Of a DNA stretch of 64,000 nt, positions 1 through 10,000 are shown in pieces. The notes beneath the pieces are model-generated. The model made no database searches, had not been told where the DNA came from, and saw only the letters and a list, made by a program, of their open reading frames with translations. Source of the DNA: Verrucomicrobiota bacterium (GTDB lineage Bacteria > Verrucomicrobiota > Verrucomicrobiia > CAIQCK01); assembly GCA_016222825.1 (NCBI GenBank), contig JACRQF010000002.1, positions 53,603 to 117,602 on the forward strand, written 5' to 3'. A program made the translations under genes and the position numbers. How positions within the stretch are numbered: the first letter of the stretch is position 1; each line of letters starts with the position of its first letter.

Positions 1-612
1 CGCAAGGGGATGATTGACCGCGACCCGACCGCCGACCTGCAACGGCTGACCGTGCCCGACCATCCCTGGACGATTCCCACCAACGAGCAATGGCAGCGGG
101 CCGTGGACGCTCTCCGCGCGCGCGCGGCCCGGCGCGGGAAACCCACCACCACGCATCAGACGCTGCTTGTCCTCTGGCTCGCGGCCACCGGCATGCGCGT
201 GCAGGCCGCGACAGCGCTGCGGATTGGCGACGTGGATTTTGAGCGCGCGACGGTCCGCCTGGACGGCGCGCACGCGAAGAACGGCCGCACCGCCCTCCTG
301 CCGATCGGCAAGGCCGCGCTCGATGCCGCGCGCCAGGCGGCCGGCGCGCGAGACAAACCGGAGCGGCTGTTTCTCTGCGTCTCGGCCCGCTACGCGTTGA
401 TGCTGGCAACCGCCGCCGCCGGCGTCCGGATCAACCATCACACGCTGCGGAAGCTGTTCGCCACGCGGGCGCTGGAGGCGGGCGTGGCGCCGGCGATTGC
501 CGCAAGGCTCTTGACACACCAGGACGGCGGGCAGACACTGCTGAAGCACTACGCCGCCTGGCGCGACGACGCGTTGCGCGCGGCGGTGGCAAGAATGGAA
601 ATCGGATTATGA
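1..612 (+). CDS. Tyrosine recombinase (phage integrase), 5' end cut by window edge
   Basis: C-terminal catalytic part of a tyrosine recombinase, expected to integrate and excise the phage. The frame is open to base 1, so the Met at position 10 is probably internal and the N-terminal DNA-binding domain lies outside the window. Counting from that Met, the catalytic set is visible: Arg63 in TGMR, Lys90, His144-x-x-Arg147, His170 and the nucleophile Tyr181 in LLKHY. It reads rightward, opposite to almost all other phage genes, at the left end of the phage block. I could not find an attachment site. The family call is firm; the exact subfamily is not determined. Confidence 0.88.
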   Translation, partial: RKGMIDRDPTADLQRLTVPDHPWTIPTNEQWQRAVDALRARAARRGKPTTTHQTLLVLWLAATGMRVQAATALRIGDVDFERATVRLDGAHAKNGRTALLPIGKAALDAARQAAGARDKPERLFLCVSARYALMLATAAAGVRINHHTLRKLFATRALEAGVAPAIAARLLTHQDGGQTLLKHYAAWRDDALRAAVARMEIGL

Positions 613-863
613 ACGAGATCAAATCCCCGCGATGGCCCAAGTGGGCGCTGATTGGTTCCCTCTCCACACTCGCCCTGCTCGCTGCGTTTTGGCTTGGCCG
701 GTGGACGTCCTCCCCGACGCCCGTTCCCTCCGCGCATTACGTCACCACCTACATCCCCAACTCTGTGCAAGCCCTTGTCACGGAAACCCACAGCGGCCGT
801 GTGCAGATGATCCAGCTAAAGGATCTCGCCATTGGCAAGGTCTGGTCACCGCCCGCACGCTGA
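609..863 (+). CDS. Small single-pass membrane protein after the integrase
   Basis: 84 residues. The start codon overlaps the integrase stop (ATGA), which supports translational coupling and this start. One hydrophobic helix at about residues 12-32 (WALIGSLSTLALLAAFWLG) is followed by a short polar tail of about 50 residues, so the protein is probably a bitopic inner-membrane protein. I recognise no family. The coupling makes it likely to be real despite its size; it could be a lysogenic-conversion or superinfection-exclusion factor, but nothing in the sequence proves that. Confidence 0.5.
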   Translation: MNEIKSPRWPKWALIGSLSTLALLAAFWLGRWTSSPTPVPSAHYVTTYIPNSVQALVTETHSGRVQMIQLKDLAIGKVWSPPAR

Positions 864-867
864 CCTT

Positions 868-1068
868 TCAATAGTTGCTCGTCACCAGCGTGGCGTCGCC
901 ACAGCAATCCACGAGGGTCAGGGCAACGCCCGCCAGCTCGAACGACCGGAGCGCACGGCTTCCGCTTGTGTCGCAAGGCCCCTTCCACTCCTCGCCCGGC
1001 CCGCGCCGGTCCGGGTCCTACACCAGCAGGAACCACCAACCGCCGAGGCTGAGGCAATGGAAGATCAC
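868..1068 (-). pseudogene. Small gene interrupted by one in-frame amber codon
   Basis: Directly downstream of the giant ORF a 66-codon frame starts at GTG 1068 and ends at TGA 868-870. It is broken only by a TAG at 1018-1020, after IFHCLSLGGWWFLLV. Beyond the TAG the frame continues with DPDRRGPGEEWKGPCDTSG and ends LVTSNY, with third positions mostly G or C as in the true genes here. TAG is a normal stop elsewhere in this phage (for example at 8279 and 18144), so genome-wide recoding is unlikely. Best read as a one-base nonsense mutation of a Tyr codon in a last small gene, or a sequencing error. Function unknown. Confidence 0.4.
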
Positions 1069-1073
1069 GGCCG

Positions 1074-4000
1074 TCAGTTCTTCCCCGCCGCCTGAAGGAT
1101 CTCCTGCATCGTCATCGGCTGGGCCGACCGCAGCGCGTTCAGATGCTCCACCAGCGCGTGGCGTCCCATCTCGCCGACCTGTTGCCGGCGCTCCACATCG
1201 GTCAACGAGGTGTCGCTCATCTTCTGCGCCAGCTTGATTCGTCCGGCCTGGCTCTGCACCAGCAGCCCGATCCCCGCGCCGTCCAGCTCGCCGCGCAAGG
1301 CCCGGTCTTTCCACTCCTCGAGCACGGCCGGCCCCTTGCCATACACGCGGTTGAGCTTGGCCTTGTTCATGGCCTCCGTGGCCTGGTCCGCGGAGAGGCC
1401 GCCGGTTGTCATCGCGGCAGACTTCACCGCGCCCTCCATCAGGCCGCGCTTGCCCAGCCCTTCGGTGATGATCGCGTTGCGGCGGTTCAGCTCGATCTCG
1501 CGCGGGTCGCCCATCAGGCCGACGGCGTGCGCGGTGTCGCGGTAGGTTTTCTGGAGCTTGTCCAGCGCCGACACCATGCCCGGCTCGCGCTGCATAAGCC
1601 AAGGCCGGAAGTCGGTGTTAAACTCCCGATTGTCGGGCGCAATCAAGCCGCCCAGCCGCGCCGGTTCCGCGACGGCCACGGCGCCGCGCAACTGCTGCAC
1701 CGCCCGCCGCCACTCATCGCCGCCAAACCCGGCCTTGCCCTCCATCCGGTCCCGGACCTCGCGCGCGGCCTCCACGTCGCCGGTCAACAGCGCCTCGTGC
1801 AGCGCCCGATACTCCGGCGAGTTGGGAGAATAATTCGGCCCGCCCGGACGCGGCAACGGGCGATCGAAGCCGGCTTCATCGGCGTAGCGGATGGCCAGCC
1901 GGCGGATTTTGCTTTCGTCCATCCGCGCCTGTTGCAGCTCCGCCGCCTTCCAGGAGTCGCCGCCCATCTGGGCGATCTTGCCGCCGACGTTGATCGCAAA
2001 CGCCTCGGTATAGGCGTAGCCGGGAAACTCCGCGTTGAACCAGTCGTGCAGGTCCCGCAGCGTAAGCCGGCCGCCTTGCTGGATCGCCTTGATGGCGTAA
2101 TCGAACAGATTGAGGATCGCGCTCAGGCCCGGCGGCTGGAGCGGGTTCTTGCCGCGCAGGCGGTTCGAGAAAGCCAGCACGTTCTCCGACCAGTCGCCCA
2201 GGATGCCGAACGCGCCGGCATAGGTCAGCGTGTGGAAGAGTTTCATCAGCCCTTCCTTCACGGCCGTTTCCATCTTGCCGGCTTCGGCCGCGCCGACGAT
2301 CTCCCGCAGCGAGGCGTCCGGGTTGGCACGCTTGAACGCCGCTTCGCGCAGCCAAAGCAGGCCCGCGCCGCCGGCCATGGCCGCGAGGATGAACATCAGC
2401 GGCCGAAAGTCGCGCACGCGCTGGCCGTCCACAACGTAGCCGTGCAACGCTGGATCAATGACGTGCCGTCCGACAAAGCGCATCTCCTGGATCCCGTATT
2501 TCTGAAACTGCATGAAGAACCGGGCCTTCGGCGTGTCGGCCCACAAGGGCAGTTGCCGCGGGTCGTAGGCGAACATCGTCCCGCGCGAGGCCGCGCGCGC
2601 AAGCTTCAATCCCTCCATGCCGCCCAGGCCCTCCATCTCCAGCGCGTCGGGGTTGACGCCCAGCGAGAGCAACAGGCCGCGCGCGCGCAGCGCGTTGTGG
2701 CTCCTCGGGTTGGCCCGCATCTCCGCCAGCGCGTCGCGCGTCCAGGAGTATGCCGCGCCGATCGCCACGGCCCGCTGCCATTGCTCCGTGGCGGTGAACC
2801 CGCCCAGCTTGAGGCCGATGCCGATCAACTGTTTCTGTTTTTCAGTGAACTCGCCCACCTCGAAAAAGCCCGCCACCAGGTCGCTGCGCAGCACGCCGGC
2901 CTCGCGCGCGAGCTTGATGTTGTTGCGGATCTTCTCCGGGCTGAACATCTGCGGCAGCGTGTGCTTCCACTGGAACACCGTGCCGGCGTTGATGACCTGG
3001 ACGGAGTTGCGAATGGCCGTGAACGGATTCGAGAGCTTGGAGACCGTGGCCCACGCCCGCAGCCGCTCGCCCAGCGCCCGATCCAGGATGTCCCGCTCCT
3101 GCTTGCCCTCGAGAGCGTTCTTGAGCTTCAGGACATAGGTGCGCGCATTCGGCTCGCTGATGGCGTCGGGCTGGCCCTCGCCCAGCAGCGTCTCCCAAAA
3201 GTCGGGATGGTTCTTGTCCGTCGCCTGGCCGAAGTTCTTGATCTGCGCCATCCGCTTGGCCCACGCGGCGATGTAGGAGGGCGCCAGCTTGTCGAAGCCG
3301 TATTCAAACCACGACGGCGGCAGGCCGCCGATCCGGCCCATCTCCAGATTGCCGAAGAAATCAAACCGCGTGTTCGGGTCCTTGTAGTGCGCCAGCAGTT
3401 GCTGGGCAAACGCCTGGGCATCGGCCGCCGGGTTGCCCGCCGGCGCGCCCTCGGGGCGGAACCGCGTGGCCCGGATATGCTCCACCAGCTCCGACATCAG
3501 CCGCTCGCTTTCGGCCGGGTTGCGGTTCGGCTCGCGCAGCACGGCGGCAATATCCTCGCGCATCACCCGCGGCACGTAGCCCTCCGGCTCCATCCGCGAG
3601 GCGCGCCACTGGCCCGTCCGCGCGTCCTTCACCTTCACGCCCATCTGTCTCGAGTAGCGCACCGTCTGCGCAAAGATGGACTCGACCACTTGCAACACGG
3701 CGCGCGTCGCCGCGGGCATGGCCTCCAGCAGTTGCTCCGGCGACCGGTCCGCCACGCCCGCCTCTTGCAGCTTCCGCTCCGTCGCCGGCGACGGCTCTTT
3801 GCGGCACTCCCGCACCAGCCAGTAAAGTTCGATGTCCCGCCGCAACTGCGGCCGCTTGAGCACGGGCACGGGTTTGATCGCGTAGAAGAGCCGCGCCGAG
3901 AACACGCCGTTGAGGGCCTCGTGATCGTCAAAGTAGCCGTTGACGCGCGGCAGCAGCTCGCTCTTGATCCGGCCGCCCGCCATCTCCAGCGTGTCGGTGG

Positions 4001-7000
4001 CGCTCTTGCGGATGATGTTGCCGATGGTGCGCAGGCCGCGCGCCACCTGTTGCCAGCGGGTATCGCCCTCGCGTTTGCGCCAGTCGCCAAAGGCCCGCTC
4101 CATCGGCGTCGGCAGCGTGCCGCCGCGCTCGATTTCCTCGATCAACGCCTGGGACACGAACCGCCCCGCCGCCGCATCCTCGCGGCCCACGGCCGCGCCC
4201 ACCGTCGGCCGCGTCTCCTCCGCGCTGATGTCGGCCGCGCGCAGCGCCGCCGCCACGTCGTCGGGAACCGGCTCGCCGCCGTCCTCGAATTGGTCGGAAG
4301 GTCTGGAGACGCTTGCGCCCGCACCGCCACCCTTCTGTCCGCCCTGCCGGTCCGCCGCCGGCGTTTCCGCCAAACCCGTCAAAGCGTCCACCACGGCGGT
4401 GCGGATGATCTTCCATGCGTCCCGGCTGACGTATCCATCCACGCCGTATCGGCCCACCAGGCCCGCGGCCGACATCTGTGCGAGCGCGACCAGCGTGTTG
4501 CTCGACACGTCCGCCGCCGCGTGGGATCGCCGTTGCAGGGACCTCCAAAACTCCGGATCGCAAAAGGCATTGCCCACCACATCCGCGATCAACTCCGCCC
4601 GCGCCTCCGGTTCGCCAATGCGAATCCGCCGGCCTTTCGACAACTCGAAAGCCTCCCATTCCTTCCGGTAATCTTCCACCCCATGCAACAGGGGCGTCAG
4701 CAGATTCTCCAACCGTTGATAAAGCTCCGGCGACTGCCGGCGAAGGCTCTCCGTAAACTCGTGACCCATGATCGCCAGGACGCCCGCCTTGGCGTCGGCG
4801 GACAGGAAGATGATGCCGGGGTCGGAATCGAGAACAAAGCCGTTGACGGGCGAGGCTTTGCCCGTCGTCTCAAAAACAAGAACGCGAACGCCTAGGAAGC
4901 GTTGGATAGAGTCGGCGGCGCGGGATTGGGCGCGGAGGATTGGGGATACAGCACGCTGCCCGAATACCCCTGAGAGCGGCGTGAACCTTGCGGCTTCGGT
5001 CCCGTGAACAGTCGCAAGATACCTTCCGGCAGCGGTTGCAACTTCCCGGTCGGCTGGGGAGAGGGCTTCGTTTCCATGCGGCAAAGTATAATCCGCCCCC
5101 GCCCCGCGGGCAAGCGATAAACCCGCGCCAGGCTCCCCAAACTGGTCCGTTGGTTTGGCCATGCTTGCCCCCGCCCCCGCCGGCGGGCTGGGCGGCGCGG
5201 TGGCGTCCTTGATGGCCTTGTGGGCGGCCAGCAGCTTCTCCAACACCTTCGGCCCCTCCGTCTCATCGGTCGGCACAAACCACCGCTCGCGGAAAGAAAG
5301 CACCTCCGAGAACAGGCCGAGCCGCTTCAGCTCACGGCCCGCGTCGGCATAGCCCGGATCGAGTTCCAGCCGGCGCTCGCCGCGGACCTTCGACCGCCGC
5401 AGCTTCCAGCCGTTATCGAGTTCCACCTCCGCGCCGTCCATCACCATCGCAAACACATCGGCCGCCGAGGAGTTCGCCAGCTCCGCGCCGATGCCAAACC
5501 GCTGCTTGACCGCGCTGACCTTGCCCTTGGGAATCTCCATGCCCAGGACGCGCGTGCCGTCCGTCAGCTCCGTGGCCACGACGGGCGGATCAAACTCCTG
5601 TTTGCCTTGCGGGAAAATCTTCTCCCACACCGGCGTGGTCAGTCCGGTCAGGAGCGTGGTTTTCTTCGTGACCCATTCCGGCGTGGCGTCGTATTGCTCG
5701 CGCCAGAGTTTTTCGGCTTCCTTGCGGGACAGGTCCAGCAACGTCCCGTTGGAGAGTTCGGTTTGAACCTCCCACGGCTTCATGCTGTGGCTGTTGCCGG
5801 ACGCGCCCGTGAGCCGGAACATCTGCCGCTCGCCGTCGCCGGTGCTGTATTCGAGATGCTCGACGGCATAGACCTTGCCGCTCTTGGTGTTCTGGTAGAA
5901 CGCCGGCGCCTTCTTGTCCGGCAGCCGGTTGTAATTGGCCTTGCTCAGCCCCTGCTCGAACGTCATGCGCGGCGACTTCACCTCTCCCTCGATGTCGCGC
6001 AGGCTCGTGGTGGCGCCCGTGGCGTGCTTGAAGATTTCTTCCGATCCCGTCACGCGCATATCCCGGCCGGGCAGTTGCTCCACGCCCGTGTCCAGCGTGC
6101 CGTTGGCCCGCGCCATCTCCACGGCATTGTCCCGCAGCCTGGCAAACCGTTCAAAGACGCGGTTCTGGTCCGCCACGCGCAGCACCATCAGCCGGTTCAG
6201 GAAGTTGTTCACGTCCGGCGCCGCCGACTGCTTCACGTTGCCGTCCTTGTTCAGGACGCCCATCCGCTGGAGCAGTTTCTTGCTGCCGCTCATCAGCTCG
6301 TTATAGACCTGGAGGAGCGCCGTCTGGCCATACACGTCCGTGAGGTCGCCATGCTCAAACATCCCTTTCGACGCGAACGCGCCGCGCTCGCCCTGGCTGG
6401 CCGCGCCCAGGGCCGCGAGGTTCTTCGCCACCTGGTTGACGAGGCGCTGCTGGCTGGCCACGTTGGTGTGGACGAGGTTGATAAACGGCTGGTTGGCCTC
6501 GTTGCTGCGGTGGACGCGGCCGAAGGTCTGTTGCTGCTTGTCCGCGCTCCACAACAGTTGCAGCGCGATCAGCTCGCGCCGCTGCTGGTTCTTCACATCG
6601 AGCGAGCTGTGCAGGTCCAGGCCCTCGCTGCCGGCGGCCGTCACGACGGCGAGGCGCACCTTGCCGTCCTGGAACTTCTTCACCTCCATGCGGTTTACTT
6701 CATCATCCGCCACGCCCTTGACCTTGCGGGGAACCCACTTGCCGCCGTCCATCCGCTTGCCGCGGCCGGAGATCTCCGCGACATTGTTCCAGCCCCACTT
6801 CTTCCCGATCGCATCGAGCGGGTTATCCGGCAGCCGGAGCTTCGTCACCTTGTCTATCCACTTCTGGCGCTCCGCCACCAGGTCCGGGTTCAAGACCGGC
6901 TCGCCCTTGTCATCGAGGACGGGCACGCTCGTGGTCTGGCCCGTCACCGGGTCGGTGACTTCGGTGAACATCTCGACGGGGAACTGGCGCTTGATGAGTT

Positions 7001-10000
7001 CGATCAGCATCCCGTTGGGGCCGAGGTCCAGCCCCTCCAGGTCCTCGCCGGCGGCGATCGCGGCCTTGACCTTGCGCGCCGTGTCGCCCTCGCGCGTGTT
7101 GAACAGCGTGAACACCACCGACCGGCCGTCGGCCAGCGCCGCCTCCGCGCGCCTGAACGCCGTCGGCAGTTGCAGCGCCGTCATCAGTTGGAGGAAGAAG
7201 CCCTGTTGTGCCGAGTAGAACGCGCTGAACTTGTTCCCCTTGGGCGCGTGCGTCTGCTCGTTGGCTTCGTCGAACGCCTCCTGCAACTCCGCCCACAGGT
7301 CCGCCATGTCGTTGTAGGTCCGGGTTTCGTCCGGCGACAGCTCGTGCCGGAGCCGGTCGTATTCCACGCCCTCGTAGGAGAGCGACGGCCCCCAATACGC
7401 GCCGACCTGTTTCAAGTCGCGCAGCAGCGTCTCGACCATGCCGAGGCCGCCGCCTTCCATCGCGGAGATGAACGCCGGCAGGTCCGGCCACGGCGCGCCA
7501 TCGCCCACCAGGCCCAGCCGCTCGACCATGTAGCCGAAGTGGCGCGGCTCCGTCGCCGGCGTCGCCGAGACATACACCACCTGGGCATCCTTGAAGCCGC
7601 GCGTCAGCGCCAGCGCGGCCATGCCTTGCGCGGTGCCCTCGTCCGGCGTCGCGCCGCCCTGGTCGCTGCCGACGGCGTTCTTGAGGTTGCCCGCCTCGTC
7701 CATCCAGAAGCTGCCCTTGTTGTCGCCCAGCCACTTCTTGATCTGCTCGATCTTCGGCCCACCCTTGGTTTTGTAATCCTGGCGGATCTGGCTGTATTGG
7801 GTGACGAGGATGCCATCCTGGTCGGGCAGGTCCTTGTTGGTGAACTCGCGCTGCATCAGCAGCGGCACGTCGCTGAGGCCCAGCGCCCGCAGCGCGTCCT
7901 TGACGTTCTTGAGCTGCGTCGTGGACGAGAGCACCCACACAAACCGTTTCTCGCCGCGCAGCATCGCGTCCTTGATGCCGGCCGCCACGATGCGGGCCTT
8001 GCCCACGCCCGTGCCGGCGGCAATCAACATCCCCGCGCGCGTGCCGTCCGGCAGCTTCGTCTCGTTGCGCTGGCCGATCAGTGTTACCGCTTCCGCTTGC
8101 GCGTCAGAAATCCGCCCCTCCAGAATATCCTCCGCCGGCAGCCGGAGGCTATAGGTGATCGGCGGATGCGACACGTCCGCCATGCCGGAGGACTCGACGA
8201 GCTTGGCGGGATGCGGCTGCGCGCCTTCGTAAAGGACGGTGGGAACGTAGGCGCGATACTGTTCGCTGACCGCCTTGCCTACTCGTTGATCGCTTCCTGG
8301 GGAAACGCGTTGGGCAACTGGCTCTGCACGCCCTCCACCAGCCGCGCCGCCCACTGCTTGAGCGCCGGCAGGCTTTTTGAGGTGGGCAAAGAGGGGTCGC
8401 TCGACTGATTCAGGAACTCCAGCACTTCCGCCAGCAGCCCCTCCGGGTTGGAGGCCGCCAGGTCCGTCCATTCCTGGTAGCGATTGAAGTCCAGCCGCCA
8501 CATCCCCGGCGGCAGCTCCAGCAGGCCGTCCGGCGACAGCAGGCACTCGATCAGCCGGAACAGGGGCGGGCGATACGGCGGGACGGCTTCCTGAAAAAAG
8601 GTCGCCAGCAGGCGGGCCGCCTGTTGGTTGAGTTGGTCGCTTGTCAGTGGCATAGGTTCTGTCCTTGATGGGCGCCAGACGTTCAAGAACCTGTTCTGGC
8701 GTTAAGTTACTCCCGCGAACGATGCTCGTCAACCTTTCAGCGCGGTCCTTGCCCGGCGTCGGCCCGGTCTTGTCCAGGACCAGGATCTGGTTGTCAAAGC
8801 CCGTTCCAAACTTGCCGTAGAACTTCCCCGACACGCCGACGTTGGCGCGGACGGTGTATTTCTTCTCGATCCCGTCCCACCACTTGCCGAAGTTCGGCCG
8901 CTCGTGTGCCATGCCCGTGCCGACAATGGCCACCACGCGGCCGCCGGCCTTCACGCGCGCCAGCGCCTCCGCCACGTGCCGCGCGCCAAACTCGGTCTTG
9001 TGGGCCTTGACGCCGACCTTGGAGGAAAATGGCGGGTTCATCGCCACCACGTCCGGCCGGATCTCCGGCGGCAGAAGGCTGTTGAGCAGCTCCGCGTCCA
9101 CGCCCGTCACGTCGAACCCCTGCCACCGCAGCAAGGCCGCGCGCCGCGGGTCAATCTCGTTGCACGCCACCTTCGCGCCGGCGATCCGCAGCATCGTGGC
9201 AATGGAGCCGTTGCCGGCCGACGGTTCCAGCGCCAGCAAACCCCGGATGTCGCCGAGCGCGTGGACCGCCAGGAACGCCTCGCCCGGCGGCGTCGAAAAC
9301 TGTTGCAGCTCCACCTGGCCTTTCGTGCGATCGTCCTGACGCGCCAGCCGATCCGTCACTTCCAGCAGCCGCTTCAACGTCCCGGCCGGGTCGCTGAAGT
9401 CCACGATCCCACTCTGCTCGATGTAGCGGTTAAGACCCGCCTCCATCGCGTCGTAAGCGTCGCGCGGTGTGAACGTGCCCTGGCCCCGCGTGCCGCCAAA
9501 CGCCTGCTCCGCCATCTTGAGCAGCCCGGCATTGTCCAGCTTCTCCCCGCGCTGCAAAGCGTCGGCCACCAGCCGCGCAAGTTCCACGTGCCGCTCGAAG
9601 CCCAGCGGGGTAATTGTGGCAGTTTTTTCTTTCGCCACCACATTTGCGGCCGGCTCTGGTTTCTGGACGCCGTTGCGTTCGTCGGCCGTGGCGCGCGCGC
9701 GGGCTTCCGCGTCCGGCACGGTCTCCGTGCTGTAAAACTGCACCATCTTCCCGCCCTGCTCCAGGTCCCGCACCGCCCAGCCGCCTTCCATCCGCTCCGC
9801 TTTGAACCGGGCCGGCTTCTGATCTCTGTCCTCTGTCCTCTGGTCTTCTGCTATACTCTCCGGCGATGCGCCGCTATTCTTCACGTCTCGCGGACCAACT
9901 GGCGCTGGCGCTGGTGTGGATGGCGTTGCTGGGCCTGCTGGCGCTGGCGCGGTGGGCTTGTCCTCTCGAACCTCCAGCCTGCCAGTCTTTAGATCCTCGT

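Noticed and set aside
868..1068. Genome-wide recoding of TAG in the phage
   Set aside because: TAG serves as a normal terminator of other phage genes, for example the nested 124-aa gene and the 645-aa gene.
1143..8408. Very long plus-strand ORFs antisense to the giant gene (1250 and 1062 codons)
   Set aside because: They are open because the minus-strand gene has G/C at third positions; they lack ribosome sites, are rich in His/Arg/Pro and show no domain.
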